In this document: positions 18,764 through 28,746 of the stretch, piece after piece
Layout: the number at the start of each line of letters is the position of its first letter
Numbering within the stretch: the first letter of the stretch is position 1
Assembly: GCA_003258405.1 (NCBI GenBank)
Contig: QKPN01000003.1
Coordinates: 310,001 to 374,000, forward strand
DNA from: Rhodobacteraceae bacterium DSL-40
Lineage (GTDB): Bacteria; Pseudomonadota; Alphaproteobacteria; Rhodobacterales; Rhodobacteraceae
Direction of reading: 5' to 3'
DNA length: 64,000 nucleotides
Translations under genes and position numbers: made by a program
Notes under the pieces: generated by a model
Seen by the model: the letters and a program-made list of their open reading frames with translations, nothing else
Told to the model about the DNA's origin: nothing
The model's database searches: none

Positions 18764-21043
18764 TCAGCCGTATGATTGCACCGGCGCCCCTGCGAGCGCG
18801 GCGATATTGAGCAGACCCCTTGCAGTAATTGAGGGCGTGACGATGTGGGCCTTGTTGCCCATGCCCATCAGGATCGGCCCGACTTCCAGGCCGCCAGCGA
18901 CGACCTTCATGATGTTCCGTACACCACTGGCTGCGTCGGTATTGGCAAAGATCAGCGTATTTGCCGGGCCCTGCATTCTCGAATTCGGGAAAATGCGCTC
19001 GCGCAGGGCTGGCTCCAGCGCGGCATCAGAATGCATTTCCCCCTCATAGACAAAATCGAGTTCCTGTTCGTCGAGAAGCTCCAGGGCTTCGCGCATGCGT
19101 AGACCTGATTCATTGTCGAGATTGCCGAACTGAGAGTGCGAGCAGAGAGCAATCGACGGTTCCAGACCGAAGCGTCGGACATGCCGAGCCGCCGCGATCA
19201 CCGTATCGGCAATCTGCTGCGCCGTCGGCTCGGGATGAACATGCGTATCGGCGACGAAGATCGGCCCCTTTTCGGTGATCATCAGCGAGAGCGCTCCAAT
19301 CGGCCGCAGCTTCGGGCTGGCAATCATCTGGCGCACATAGTTGAGGTGCCAGAGATAGAGACCGAAGGTTCCACAGATCATGCTGTCGGCTTCTTCGCGG
19401 TGAACCATGACCGCCGCGATCGCCGTCGTGTTCGTGCGCATGATCGCCTTGGCGAGGTCGGGTGTGACACCCCTGCGCTGAAGATGCTCGTGATAGGTTC
19501 CCCAGTATTCGCGGAAGCGCGGATCGTTTTCCGGGTTCACCACATCGAAGTCCCGCTCGACCTGAATCGGGATGGCTTCACGTTCGCAGCGCATCGCGAT
19601 CACATCGGGCCGGCCGATCAGTATCGGGCGATCCACGCCGTTCTCGCGCATGCCCTGCACAGCGCGCAGCACGCGCTCGTCCTCGCCTTCGGCAAAGACG
19701 ATACGCCGCACGCCAGCAGTCGCAGCCTCGAAGACCGGACGCATGATGAGCGCCGACCGGTAGACCGAATGGTTGAGCTTGTCCTTGTAGGCTTCGATGT
19801 CGTCGACCGGCCGCTGGGCAACGCCGCTTTCCATTGCCGCCTTCGCGACAGCCCCGGCCACGATCGCGAGCAACCGAACATCGAATGGCTTCGGGATCAG
19901 GTAATCGCGCCCGAAAACGAGCCGCTCGCCCTGATAAGCCTCGGCGGCCTCGGCAGAGGACGACACGCGCGCAAGCTCGGCGATCCCCTCGACACATGCG
20001 ATCTGCATCGCATCATTGATCTCCGTCGCGCCGACATCGAGCGCACCGCGGAAGATGAACGGAAAACAGAGGACGTTATTGACCTGATTGGGATAATCCG
20101 AGCGCCCGGTCGCCATGATGACACGAGGATTGGCCGCCCGCGCGATCTGCGGATCAATCTCCGGATTGGGGTTGGCCAGCGCGAATACGATCGGCTCATC
20201 CACCATCTTGCGGACCATATCGCCGGTCAGCACATTCGGCCCGGAAAGCCCAAGAAACAGATCCGCGCCCTCAATGACCTCATCGAGCGTGCGAAGTGCC
20301 GTTTTTTGCGCGTAGGCTGCCTTTTCAGGATTCATGTCCTCGGCGCGGCCTTCATAGACGACGCCATGCACATCGCAGAGCCAGACGTTCTCCCGCTTCA
20401 CGCCGAGCTTCAGCAGCATGTTGAGGCAGGCGATACCGGCCGCGCCGCCGCCGGTGGAAACGACCTTGATATCCTCGAACTGCTTGCCCGCGATGCGAAG
20501 CGCGTTGGTCGCGGCGGCGCCGACAACGATCGCCGTGCCATGCTGGTCGTCATGGAAGACAGGGATGTTCATCCGCTCGCGGCAGAGCCGTTCGACGATG
20601 AAGCAATCCGGCGCCTTGATGTCCTCCAGGTTTATCGCCCCAAAGGTCGGGCCAAGCGAGCAGACGATCTCGGCAAGCTTGACCGGATCCTTCTCATCGA
20701 CCTCAAGGTCGAAGCAGTCGATATTCGCGAATTTCTTGAAGAGGACCGCCTTGCCTTCCATCACCGGCTTCGCGGCCATGGCCCCGATATTGCCGAGACC
20801 AAGAACCGCCGTGCCATTGGTGACGACCGCAACGAGGTTCGCTCGTGCCGTGTAGCGCGCCGCGGTCGAGGGATCAGCCTTGATTTCGAGGCAGGCTTCA
20901 GCGACTCCGGGGCTATACGCCCGCGACAGGTCATGCTGGTTGGCGAGGGGCTTGGTCGCCCTTATCTCCAGCTTTCCCGGCTTCGGCAATTCGTGGTAGA
21001 GTAGCGCCGCTTGGCGCGCGCTTTCCTTGCTTCCGTCGCTCAT
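18764..21043 (-). CDS. maeB: NADP-malic enzyme with C-terminal phosphotransacetylase-like domain
   Basis: This 759-residue protein is the long MaeB type. The malic enzyme part (1-430) includes YSPGVAEACLEI, FHDDQHGTAIV and an NAD(P)-binding GGGAAGIAC loop. The C-terminal 330 residues resemble phosphate acetyltransferase, a domain usually regarded as regulatory in this family. The enzyme decarboxylates malate to pyruvate, making NADPH. Placed between mcm and prpE, it would drain succinate-derived malate produced from propionate towards pyruvate. It starts 116 bases after mcm. Confidence 0.95.
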   Translation of the reverse strand: MSDGSKESARQAALLYHELPKPGKLEIRATKPLANQHDLSRAYSPGVAEACLEIKADPSTAARYTARANLVAVVTNGTAVLGLGNIGAMAAKPVMEGKAVLFKKFANIDCFDLEVDEKDPVKLAEIVCSLGPTFGAINLEDIKAPDCFIVERLCRERMNIPVFHDDQHGTAIVVGAAATNALRIAGKQFEDIKVVSTGGGAAGIACLNMLLKLGVKRENVWLCDVHGVVYEGRAEDMNPEKAAYAQKTALRTLDEVIEGADLFLGLSGPNVLTGDMVRKMVDEPIVFALANPNPEIDPQIARAANPRVIMATGRSDYPNQVNNVLCFPFIFRGALDVGATEINDAMQIACVEGIAELARVSSSAEAAEAYQGERLVFGRDYLIPKPFDVRLLAIVAGAVAKAAMESGVAQRPVDDIEAYKDKLNHSVYRSALIMRPVFEAATAGVRRIVFAEGEDERVLRAVQGMRENGVDRPILIGRPDVIAMRCEREAIPIQVERDFDVVNPENDPRFREYWGTYHEHLQRRGVTPDLAKAIMRTNTTAIAAVMVHREEADSMICGTFGLYLWHLNYVRQMIASPKLRPIGALSLMITEKGPIFVADTHVHPEPTAQQIADTVIAAARHVRRFGLEPSIALCSHSQFGNLDNESGLRMREALELLDEQELDFVYEGEMHSDAALEPALRERIFPNSRMQGPANTLIFANTDAASGVRNIMKVVAGGLEVGPILMGMGNKAHIVTPSITARGLLNIAALAGAPVQSYG

Positions 21044-21148
21044 CGACGCAGTCCCCCAGTGTCATCCCCAAACCGCTCCGGCGTCAGGACCGGGCGGTGA
21101 TCTCGGTCTTCCCCCCGCCGCCCGTCCGGGGGCGGGAGAATGTGCTTT

Positions 21149-21164
21149 CCTGATCCGGATCAGG
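21149..21164 (-). repeat. Palindrome at the end of mcm
   Basis: CCTGATCCGGATCAGG is a 16-base perfect palindrome covering the mcm stop codon, able to form a 6-bp stem with a CCGG loop. A G/C-rich imperfect inverted repeat follows in the mcm-maeB gap (about 21105-21138). Neither is followed by a T-run. They may attenuate or process the transcript; termination is only a possibility. Confidence 0.35.
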
Positions 21165-23292
21165 CGCGAGCCTGACGGATCAAACCGAGGATGTCACGGG
21201 CGGCGTCCGGAATGTTGGTCCCGGGCCCGAAGATGGCACTTACACCGGCATTGCGCAGGAAGTCATAATCCTGCTGCGGGATCACTCCGCCGCAGATCAC
21301 GAGGATATCCCCTGCACCCTGCGCCTTCAGCGCTTCGATGAGCTTCGGTGCAAGCGTCTTGTGGCCTGCAGCCTGGCTCGAAATACCGACAACATGAACG
21401 TCGTTGTCGATGGCATCCTGAGCGGCTTCCTCTGGCGTCTGGAACAGCGGACCCACGTCGACATCGAAGCCGATGTCGGCGAATGCGGTCGCGATAACCT
21501 TCGCGCCGCGGTCGTGACCGTCCTGACCCATCTTTACCACCAGCATGCGGGGCCGCCGGCCCTGCTCCTCGGCGAACTTTTCCACATCCTTCTGGATCGC
21601 GGCAAAGCCCTCATCGCCCTCGTAAGCCGCGCCGTAGACGCCCGCAAGCGTCTTCACCTCGGCACGGTGCCGTCCAAACACCTTCTCCATGGCCATCGAG
21701 ATCTCCCCGACCGTGGCGCGCGCACGCGCCGCTTCCACTGCAGCTTCCAGGAGATTGCCCCCCTCTGCGGCGCGACGCGACAGTTCTGCGAGCGCCGCCT
21801 CGCAAGCGGCTGCATCACGCGCGCCGCGTGTCCGTCCGATCCGATCGATCTGAGCCTGACGAACCTTGGCATTATCGATATCGAGAATGTCGATCGGATC
21901 TTCCTTGGCCAGGCGGTACTTGTTCACGCCGACGATCACGTCCTCGCCGCGGTCGATCAGCGCTTGACGGCGTGCGGCGGTTTCCTCGATGCGAAGCTTC
22001 GGCATTCCGGAGGCGACCGCCTTCGTCATGCCGCCCATTTCCTCCACTTCCTCGATGAGCTTCCAGGCCTCTTCCGCAAGTTGTGCCGTCAAGCTCTCGA
22101 CATAATAGGAGCCTGCAAGCGGATCGACGACGTTGGTGACGCCTGTCTCTTCCTGAAGGATCAGCTGGGTATTGCGGGCAATGCGCGCCGAGAACTCGGT
22201 CGGCAGGGCAATCGCCTCGTCGAGCGCGTTGGTGTGCAGCGACTGGGTTCCGCCGAGCACCGCCGACATTGCCTCATAGGCAGTACGGATGACGTTGTTA
22301 TAGGGATCCTGCTCCTGCAGGCTTACGCCCGACGTCTGACAATGGGTGCGAAGCATCTTCGAGCGCGGATCCTTCGCGTTGAACTCGGTCATGATCCGGT
22401 GCCAGAGCAGGCGCGCGGCCCGCAGCTTTGCGGCTTCCATGAAGAAGTTCATGCCGATCGCGAAGAAGAAACTCAAACGGCCGGCAAACTTGTCCACGTC
22501 CATGCCCGCCGAAAGCGCAGCGCGGACATACTCGCGGCCGTCGGCGAGAGTGTAGGCGAGCTCCTGAACGAGGTTCGCACCCGCCTCCTGCATGTGATAG
22601 CCGGAGATCGAGATCGAGTTGAACTTCGGCATCTCGTTGGAGGTGTATTCAATAATGTCCGCAATGATCCGCATCGAGGGCTCCGGCGGATAGATATAGG
22701 TGTTGCGGACCATGAACTCCTTGAGAATGTCGTTCTGGATCGTGCCCGAGAGCAGTTTCCGATCGTGCCCCTGTTCCTCGCCGGTGACGATGAAGTTCGC
22801 GAGGATCGGGATCACTGCGCCGTTCATCGTCATCGAGACGGACACCTTGTCGAGCGGAATGCCGTCGAAGAGGATCTTCATGTCCTCAACCGAGTCGATG
22901 GCGACACCAGCCTTGCCTACGTCACCCACGACGCGCTCATGGTCGCTGTCATATCCCCGGTGTGTCGCAAGGTCGAATGCGACCGAGACGCCCTGCTGTC
23001 CCGCGGCAAGCGCCTTCCTGTAGAAGGCATTTGACTCTTCAGCGGTCGAGAAGCCCGCATACTGCCGGATCGTCCATGGCCTGCCGGCATACATCGTGGC
23101 CTTCACGCCGCGGGTAAATGGCTCGAACCCCGGGAGCGTACCCAGATGGTCCAAACCCTCGGTGTCCGCATCGGAGTAGAGCGGCTTAACATCGATCCCC
23201 TCGAGCGTATGCCACGTAAGGCTCTCCAGGGGCCGGGCCTTCAACTCCTTTTGCGCGAGCGCTTCCCACTGGCTGATGTCGGCCCTGCTCAT
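21160..23292 (-). CDS. mcm: Methylmalonyl-CoA mutase (adenosylcobalamin-dependent)
   Basis: The 710-residue single-chain mutase converts methylmalonyl-CoA to succinyl-CoA. The catalytic barrel includes [28 protein letters not shown] and [14 protein letters not shown]. The C-terminal cobalamin domain has the lower-ligand motif DGHDRG and the GGVIPQQDY segment. I chose the ATG at 23290-23292 ([10 protein letters not shown]), with GGAG 7 bases upstream, over longer frames. It acts after propionyl-CoA carboxylase, encoded just upstream on the same strand, and needs adenosylcobalamin. Confidence 0.97.
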   Translation of the reverse strand: MSRADISQWEALAQKELKARPLESLTWHTLEGIDVKPLYSDADTEGLDHLGTLPGFEPFTRGVKATMYAGRPWTIRQYAGFSTAEESNAFYRKALAAGQQGVSVAFDLATHRGYDSDHERVVGDVGKAGVAIDSVEDMKILFDGIPLDKVSVSMTMNGAVIPILANFIVTGEEQGHDRKLLSGTIQNDILKEFMVRNTYIYPPEPSMRIIADIIEYTSNEMPKFNSISISGYHMQEAGANLVQELAYTLADGREYVRAALSAGMDVDKFAGRLSFFFAIGMNFFMEAAKLRAARLLWHRIMTEFNAKDPRSKMLRTHCQTSGVSLQEQDPYNNVIRTAYEAMSAVLGGTQSLHTNALDEAIALPTEFSARIARNTQLILQEETGVTNVVDPLAGSYYVESLTAQLAEEAWKLIEEVEEMGGMTKAVASGMPKLRIEETAARRQALIDRGEDVIVGVNKYRLAKEDPIDILDIDNAKVRQAQIDRIGRTRGARDAAACEAALAELSRRAAEGGNLLEAAVEAARARATVGEISMAMEKVFGRHRAEVKTLAGVYGAAYEGDEGFAAIQKDVEKFAEEQGRRPRMLVVKMGQDGHDRGAKVIATAFADIGFDVDVGPLFQTPEEAAQDAIDNDVHVVGISSQAAGHKTLAPKLIEALKAQGAGDILVICGGVIPQQDYDFLRNAGVSAIFGPGTNIPDAARDILGLIRQARA

Positions 23293-23412
23293 CGCGTCAC
23301 TCCTTGCATCGATACCGGGAGGGCAACAATCAGTCCCGCTCCGGCGAATTCCTGAAATTCTCTCTCGCATCCCGCAACAAAGCGACTAAATCTGGAAGAG
23401 AGGGAGAATGAT

Positions 23413-23889
23413 ATGCATCTGATCGGTCTGATCGTTTTATTGGCCAGTTGCCTGGCAACGGCCCATGCCGGCATGGCGCGGGCGCAGGCCGAAGATGCCG
23501 CCGTGGCACAGACGGCAGCCATGGCCGCCGATGCCCGCTCAGACGCCGTTGCGCAGCCATCGCTCGAGGATCTTCTCTGGATTGCACGGCCAGTCGTTGT
23601 CTTTGCGGACACCCCCAACGATCCGCGCTTCCACCAGCAGCTGGATATGCTTGCGGAGCGCAAGGACGAGTTCGTCGAGCGCGACGTCGAGGTTCTTGTG
23701 GATACGGATCCCGCGGCGCTGGGTCCGCTCCGCACGGCACTGCGACCGCGCGGGTTCGGGCTGGTGCTCATCGACAAGGATGGCACTGTTGTCCAGCGCC
23801 GCCCAGCCCCCACTACTGCCCGCGAACTCATCAACCTGATCGACCGGCTCCCCTCTCGGCACCAGGAAACGGGTTCGCACCGACAGTAG
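23413..23889 (+). CDS. DUF4174 secreted protein
   Basis: The 158-residue protein has a signal peptide (about 1-24, ending ARAQA) and a DUF4174-type domain (about 48-145) with RPVVVFADTPNDPRF, ERDVEVLVDTDP and RPRGFGLVLIDKDG. The domain looks thioredoxin-like, but there is no CxxC, so redox activity is unlikely. It lies on the opposite strand between mcm and pccA, divergent from mcm and converging on pccA. A GGGAG ribosome site precedes the ATG. No function is established for the family. Confidence 0.8.
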   Translation: MHLIGLIVLLASCLATAHAGMARAQAEDAAVAQTAAMAADARSDAVAQPSLEDLLWIARPVVVFADTPNDPRFHQQLDMLAERKDEFVERDVEVLVDTDPAALGPLRTALRPRGFGLVLIDKDGTVVQRRPAPTTARELINLIDRLPSRHQETGSHRQ

Positions 23890-23922
23890 CGCGGGCCGAA
23901 GGCGGCACCGGACGTCCACATC

Positions 23923-25923
23923 CTATTCGAACTCCATGATGATCTCGTCGACGGCCAGGCTGTCGCCAGCCTTGGCGATGATCTTGGTCACCACTGCCTT
24001 GCGTTCGGCGCGCAGCACGTTTTCCATCTTCATCGCCTCGACGGTGCAAAGCGACTGCCCGTCGAAGACCTCGTCGCCCTCCTTGACGTTGATCGAAACG
24101 ACGAGGCCCGGCATCGGACAGAGCAGCATCTTCGAGGTGTCGGGCGGCAGCTTCTCGTGCATCAGTGCCGCAAGCTCGGCATGACGCGGAGAGTAGACGC
24201 GCACCTTCAGGTCAGCACCGCGATGACGCATGCGCATATACCCCGGCATGCTCTGGACCTTGGCAATCAATGCTTCACCGTCGATCTCGCCGCGCGCGAG
24301 AATCTGACCCGGCAACCAGTCGCTGGCGACCTGGAAGCTCGTGCCATCTTCAAAGAGCACATCACTCTCGCCGGGGTTCTGGTCGACCGAGACTTTGAAC
24401 TCGGTATTGTCGAGACGCACAACCCAGTCCCGACCAAGCGCGCGGCGATGGTTTGCCATTGCGCCGGAGATCTGTGTGGCACGTTCCTCCGTCATGACAT
24501 GGAGCCGGACGGCAAGTGCAGCGAGCCGCTTCATCGTATCAAGGGGCAGCGCCGCGCCGCCGAAGCCTTCGGGATATTCCTCGGCAATGAAGGCGGTCGT
24601 AATCTCTCCGGAGATGAAGCGCGGATGATCCATGACCGCAGACAGGAACGGCAGGTTATGCCCGATGCCTTCGACTTCGAAGCCATCGAGCGCATTGCGC
24701 ATCGCCTCGATGGCGGAGGCACGATCGGGGGCCCAGGTACAGAGCTTGGCGATCATCGGGTCGTAATACATCGAGATCTCGCCACCTTCGAAGACGCCGG
24801 TATCGTTACGCACCGCAATCGCATCCGCCGCAACTTCCTCAGGCGGCCGATAGCGCGTAAGGCGACCGATCGAAGGCAGAAAGTTCCGATAGGGATCCTC
24901 GGCATAAAGCCGGCTTTCGATCGCCCAGCCATTGATGCCCACCTCGCTCTGGGTGATCGACAAGGGCTCACCGGCGGCAACGCGGATCATCTGCTCCACG
25001 AGATCGACACCGGTTATGAGTTCGGTGACCGGGTGTTCCACCTGCAGGCGGGTATTCATCTCGAGAAAGTAGAAGTTACGCTCGCCATCGACGATGAATT
25101 CCACGGTCCCGGCCGAGCAATAGTCGACGGCCTTCGCCAGCGCGACAGCCTGTTCGCCCATCGCCTTGCGGGTCTCGGCGTCAAGGAACGGCGACGGAGC
25201 CTCCTCGATCACCTTCTGGTTACGGCGCTGGATCGAGCACTCGCGCTCGTTGAGATAGATGCAGTTGCCGTGCGTGTCGCCGAGGACCTGGATCTCGATA
25301 TGCCGCGGCTGCGTCACGAACTTCTCGATGAAGATCCGGTCGTCGCCGAAGGAGCTGGCCGCCTCGGATTTTGAGCGCTCGAAGCCTTCGCGGGCCTCCT
25401 CGTCATTCCAGGCGATGCGCATCCCCTTGCCGCCGCCACCGGCCGAGGCCTTGATCATCACCGGATAGCCGATCTCGGAGGCGATCTTCACCGCATGCTC
25501 CGCATCGTCGATCAGCCCCATATAGCCGGGCACGGTGCTCACGCCCGCCTCGGCCGCGAGCTTCTTCGAGGTGATCTTGTCCCCCATCGCCTCGATAGCA
25601 CCAACCGGCGGGCCGATGAAGGCGACGCCGAGCTTCGACAGTGCCTCGGCGAATTCCGCCCGCTCCGACAGAAAGCCATACCCCGGATGCACCGCCTCGG
25701 CGCCGGTCTGCTTGATCGCGTCGAGAATCTTGTCGATCACGATGTAGGACTGGTTGGCGGGCGGGGGGCCGATATGAACAGCCTCATCCGCCATCTTGAC
25801 GTGCAGCGCCTCGGCATCCGCGTCGGAATAGACCGCAACCGTCTTGATGCCCATCTTGCGAGCCGACTTGATGACGCGGCAGGCGATCTCACCGCGGTTC
25901 GCGATCAGGATTTTCTTGAACAT
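23923..25923 (-). CDS. pccA: Propionyl-CoA carboxylase alpha (biotin) subunit
   Basis: This 666-residue subunit contains biotin carboxylase (1-450: KKILIANRGEIACR, KASAGGGGKGMR, EMNTRLQVEHPVTE) and a C-terminal biotinyl domain with the lysine in EAMKMENV. It carboxylates biotin for transfer to propionyl-CoA by PccB. The ATG at 25921-25923 (MFKKILIANRGE) gives the exact family N-terminus; the frame extends upstream without support. It follows pccB and three small genes on the same strand and precedes mcm. Confidence 0.97.
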   Translation of the reverse strand: MFKKILIANRGEIACRVIKSARKMGIKTVAVYSDADAEALHVKMADEAVHIGPPPANQSYIVIDKILDAIKQTGAEAVHPGYGFLSERAEFAEALSKLGVAFIGPPVGAIEAMGDKITSKKLAAEAGVSTVPGYMGLIDDAEHAVKIASEIGYPVMIKASAGGGGKGMRIAWNDEEAREGFERSKSEAASSFGDDRIFIEKFVTQPRHIEIQVLGDTHGNCIYLNERECSIQRRNQKVIEEAPSPFLDAETRKAMGEQAVALAKAVDYCSAGTVEFIVDGERNFYFLEMNTRLQVEHPVTELITGVDLVEQMIRVAAGEPLSITQSEVGINGWAIESRLYAEDPYRNFLPSIGRLTRYRPPEEVAADAIAVRNDTGVFEGGEISMYYDPMIAKLCTWAPDRASAIEAMRNALDGFEVEGIGHNLPFLSAVMDHPRFISGEITTAFIAEEYPEGFGGAALPLDTMKRLAALAVRLHVMTEERATQISGAMANHRRALGRDWVVRLDNTEFKVSVDQNPGESDVLFEDGTSFQVASDWLPGQILARGEIDGEALIAKVQSMPGYMRMRHRGADLKVRVYSPRHAELAALMHEKLPPDTSKMLLCPMPGLVVSINVKEGDEVFDGQSLCTVEAMKMENVLRAERKAVVTKIIAKAGDSLAVDEIIMEFE

Positions 25924-25984
25924 GTAACCTCGCTCGAAAAGTCTGGCCCGATGCGCCCGGCTCCAGCGGACGCCGCGGCAGATG

Positions 25985-26167
25985 TCAGGGCAACTGGCCG
26001 CCGGCAGCGGACGGGATCTCGCCGGTCGCCAGCGGATCCATACGGGTAAAGTCGTCGGCGAACTCCTCACGCTCTGCCGGCGACATCTTTGCCGCGCCGG
26101 ACTCGCTGCAGGCAGCGACGAGAAGCACTCCGGCAAACGCCAGCGACAGAACAGTCAATTGTTGCAT
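25985..26167 (-). CDS. Small lipoprotein between pccB and pccA
   Basis: This 60-residue protein has a lipoprotein signal (MQQLTVLSLAFAGVLLVAAC; lipobox LVAAC, Cys20) and a 40-residue acidic mature part. GGAGAGGAT precedes the ATG. It lies 61 bases before pccA in the pcc cluster. The mature sequence matches no family I know. Confidence 0.65.
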   Translation of the reverse strand: MQQLTVLSLAFAGVLLVAACSESGAAKMSPAEREEFADDFTRMDPLATGEIPSAAGGQLP

Positions 26168-26233
26168 CCATCCTCTCCCGTCCGGTTCGCGCCCGGACCT
26201 GTTGTGGCCCCTTCACCGGAGCCTTTCGTCATC

Positions 26234-26578
26234 TCAGTCGATCGCGCCGGGAAAGCTCCGCTGCACCTGCTCCAGATCGAGCCGCAGCAGGGCATCGTAG
26301 CTCTCGGGATCGAAATCTTCCTCGGCCGGGATCACTTCCCGGCCAAGGACCCAGCTCAACCGCCCGGCATCCAGGTTGCCCCGGACGAAAGGTTCCGTAC
26401 CGAAATGCTCGTAGATCGCCGCAAGAAACGCGGCATCTGCGGCGAGATCTGCCCGACGGCGGTCCGCATAACGTTCGCGTGCCCTTAGTGGCGTGGCGCC
26501 GCCGGCCGCTGGCCTGCGAATGGTGAATTGCTGATCCGTTCCCGGCAGACGGCTCGGGAAGCCGCGATGCTTCAGCAT
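26234..26578 (-). CDS. Hypothetical cytoplasmic protein of the pcc cluster
   Basis: The 114-residue product has a basic N-terminal third (RRPAAGG, RARERYADRRRADLAADAA) and an acidic C-terminal part with VIPAEEDFDPESYDALLRLD. It has no signal peptide, TM segment or catalytic motif. It lies 37 bases after the two-TM gene and 66 bases before the lipoprotein gene on the pcc strand, so it is probably co-transcribed with pccB and pccA. Function unknown. Confidence 0.6.
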   Translation of the reverse strand: MLKHRGFPSRLPGTDQQFTIRRPAAGGATPLRARERYADRRRADLAADAAFLAAIYEHFGTEPFVRGNLDAGRLSWVLGREVIPAEEDFDPESYDALLRLDLEQVQRSFPGAID

Positions 26579-26615
26579 GCGATCCTCCTGTCCACCGTCC
26601 CCCCGGACAGGAGCT

Positions 26616-26861
26616 TCAGTCCTCGCCGAGATTCATCACGGCAACGCCCATCGAAACGGCTCCGAAGGTCAGTGCAGTCTGAAAGAAAAGCACTGCTGTT
26701 GCGAGACCAGTCGCATCCTTCTCGAGCAGCGTGCCCAGCCCCGCCAGATCGAAATGGATGAGAACGAGCAGGAACACGCAGCCAATCACGATGCCATTCG
26801 CGATATGGATCAGCATGAAACGAATGAGTTTCGGCAAGGACATCCAGACACGCCGTATCAT
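26616..26861 (-). CDS. Small two-TM membrane protein of the pcc cluster
   Basis: The 81-residue protein has two long hydrophobic helices (about 15-38 and 52-76) and a basic N-terminus (MIRRVWMSLPKLIR). It is the first gene after pccB (102-base gap) and points the same way. No family is recognised. A membrane partner for a cytoplasmic carboxylase is not expected, so a separate role is possible. Confidence 0.6.
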   Translation of the reverse strand: MIRRVWMSLPKLIRFMLIHIANGIVIGCVFLLVLIHFDLAGLGTLLEKDATGLATAVLFFQTALTFGAVSMGVAVMNLGED

Positions 26862-26963
26862 GCGCGGTCCCTCCTTCTGACGAACCTACGAATTCTAGGC
26901 CATTCCGGTCCATTCGTCCAATGCCCATGATCTACGCGCCAAATCCATCCGCAGGGTCCGCCC

Positions 26964-28496
26964 CTAAAGCGGAATGTTGTCGTGCTTCTTGTACGGGTTC
27001 GCGAGCACCTTGGTCCGGAGGCTTGCGAAGGCTCGCGCCACACGCCGACGGGTCGAATGCGGCATGATGACTTCGTCGATGAAGCCCCGTTCCGCAGCGA
27101 CAAACGGGTTTGCGAAGCGATCTTCGTAGTCCTTGGTCCGCGCCGCGATCTTCTCCGGATCGCCAAGTTCGGAGCGGTAGAGGATCTCGACAGCGCCCTT
27201 TGCGCCCATCACCGCGATTTCCGCCGACGGCCAGGCGTAGTTCACGTCGCCGCGGAGGTGTTTCGACGCCATCACGTCATAGGCACCGCCATAGGCCTTG
27301 CGAACGATCACCGTCACTTTCGGCACAGTTGCCTCGCCATAGGCAAAGAGCAGCTTCGCGCCGTGTTTGATGATGCCGCCATATTCCTGGCTGGTACCCG
27401 GCAGAAAGCCCGGCACATCGACAAGCGTCAGGATCGGGATTTGGAACGCGTCACAGAAACGCACGAAGCGCGCCGCCTTGCGGGCACTGTCGATGTCGAG
27501 ACATCCTGCAAGCACCATCGGCTGGTTTGCCACGATGCCGATCGTGGAGCCTTCAAGGCGTATGAAGCCGGTCAGGATATTCTTCGCAAAATCCTGCTGG
27601 ATCTCGAAGAAGTCCCCCTCATCCGCAATCTTCTGGATGAGTTCCTTCATGTCGTACGGGGTGTTGGCGTTCGGCGGCACGAGCGTATCGAGGCTGTCCT
27701 CGACGCGGTTGACCGGATCGAAGAACGGACGCACCGGCGGCTTCTCACGGCTCGAGAGCGGTAGAAAGTCGACCAGTCGTCGAACCTCGCTGAGCGCTAC
27801 AACGTCATTCTCGTAAGCGCCATCCGCAACGGACGACTTGGAGGTGTGGGTCTTTGCTCCGCCGAGTTCCTCGGCCGTCACCACTTCGTTCGTGACCGTC
27901 TTCACCACATCCGGGCCGGTGACGAACATGTAGGAGGAATCCCGCACCATGAAGATGAAATCGGTCATTGCCGGGCTGTAGACCGCACCGCCGGCGCAGG
28001 GCCCCATGATCACGGAAATCTGCGGCACGCAGCCCGATGCCATGATGTTGCGCTGGAACACGTCGGCATAGCCCGCGAGCGAAGCAACGCCCTCCTGGAT
28101 CCGCGCCCCACCCGAGTCATTGAGACCGATGACCGGCGCGCCGTTCTGCACCGCCATATCCATGACCTTGCAGATCTTCTCGGCATGAGTCTCGGACAGC
28201 GATCCGCCAAAGACCGTGAAGTCCTGACTGAAGACGTAGACCTGTCGCCCATTGATGGTGCCCCATCCGGTCACGACGCCGTCTCCGGGAATGGACTGGC
28301 TCGCCATGCCGAAATCGACACAGCGATGCGCCTTGAACATGTCGAACTCTTCGAAGGAGCCTTCATCGAGCAGGATGTCGATCCGCTCGCGGGCCGTCAG
28401 CTTGCCCTTGGCATGCTGGCTGTCGATGCGCTTCTGTCCGCCGCCGAGACGCGCCTCGTTCCTGCGGCTTTCGAGCTGATCTAGAATTTCTTTCAC
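26964..28496 (-). CDS. pccB: Propionyl-CoA carboxylase beta (carboxyltransferase) subunit
   Basis: The 510-residue carboxyltransferase has the two crotonase-like halves of PccB/AccD5 proteins, with [44 protein letters not shown] and AYGGAYDVM. It transfers carboxyl from PccA biotin to propionyl-CoA to give methylmalonyl-CoA. The promoter region upstream holds a TTTGCAAA motif, as expected for control by PccR, whose gene lies close by. It is the first gene of the leftward pcc transcript. Confidence 0.97.
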   Translation of the reverse strand: MKEILDQLESRRNEARLGGGQKRIDSQHAKGKLTARERIDILLDEGSFEEFDMFKAHRCVDFGMASQSIPGDGVVTGWGTINGRQVYVFSQDFTVFGGSLSETHAEKICKVMDMAVQNGAPVIGLNDSGGARIQEGVASLAGYADVFQRNIMASGCVPQISVIMGPCAGGAVYSPAMTDFIFMVRDSSYMFVTGPDVVKTVTNEVVTAEELGGAKTHTSKSSVADGAYENDVVALSEVRRLVDFLPLSSREKPPVRPFFDPVNRVEDSLDTLVPPNANTPYDMKELIQKIADEGDFFEIQQDFAKNILTGFIRLEGSTIGIVANQPMVLAGCLDIDSARKAARFVRFCDAFQIPILTLVDVPGFLPGTSQEYGGIIKHGAKLLFAYGEATVPKVTVIVRKAYGGAYDVMASKHLRGDVNYAWPSAEIAVMGAKGAVEILYRSELGDPEKIAARTKDYEDRFANPFVAAERGFIDEVIMPHSTRRRVARAFASLRTKVLANPYKKHDNIPL

Positions 28497-28544
28497 CAGT
28501 CGCTCCCTTCTTCAGTGCGTTTCGTGTGCCAGATACGCAAGATA

Positions 28545-28614
28545 GTTACAAGCAGACTTCGGTGGATTTGCAAAGTGTGTCGCAGGAGTGGACTGCGAAT
28601 TGCATATTTGCGAA
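28545..28614 (-). promoter_or_regulatory. pccB promoter with PccR-type operator
   Basis: TTTGCAAA (28567-28574) is followed after GTGT by a weak second half, GTCGCAGG (28579-28586), giving the TTTGCAAA-X4-TTTGCAAA spacing reported for PccR in Rhodobacter sphaeroides. On the minus strand, TTGCAA and TGTAAC (28545-28550) are 17 bases apart and could be the -35/-10 boxes. A second block (28593-28614, CTGCGAATTGC...TTTGCGAA) lies further upstream. Binding is inferred. Confidence 0.6.
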
Positions 28615-28697
28615 GCGGGAGGCGCTTTGTTGTGATTTTGGCCGAAGGCTGGACACCCTCGGCCCCACATCGCTCAGCCTTCATATACAGATGCAAA

Positions 28698-28719
28698 GCC
28701 GCGGCCAAACAGCCGCGGC
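28698..28719 (-). terminator. Terminator-like hairpin after the DUF3300 gene
   Basis: GCCGCGGC-CAAACA-GCCGCGGC is a strong imperfect palindrome: GCCGCGGC is its own complement, so the two copies form an 8-bp stem with a 6-base loop. On the minus strand it is followed by CTTTGCATCT, a weak U-rich tail, 28 bases after the DUF3300 stop. It would also insulate the pccB promoter from that gene. Confidence 0.55.
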
Positions 28720-28746
28720 ATCATGACAACTTAGCGCGAAGGGTCG

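Noticed and set aside
17223-21004. Two frames of about 610 codons opposite prpE and maeB
   Set aside because: Mirror frames of conserved genes; His/Arg/Asp-rich without motifs.
21361-23034. 557-codon frame opposite mcm
   Set aside because: Antisense to an intact mutase; no ribosome site or known fold.
28493-28708. 71-codon frame over the pccB promoter
   Set aside because: Covers the operator and promoter and overlaps the pccB start; no family.
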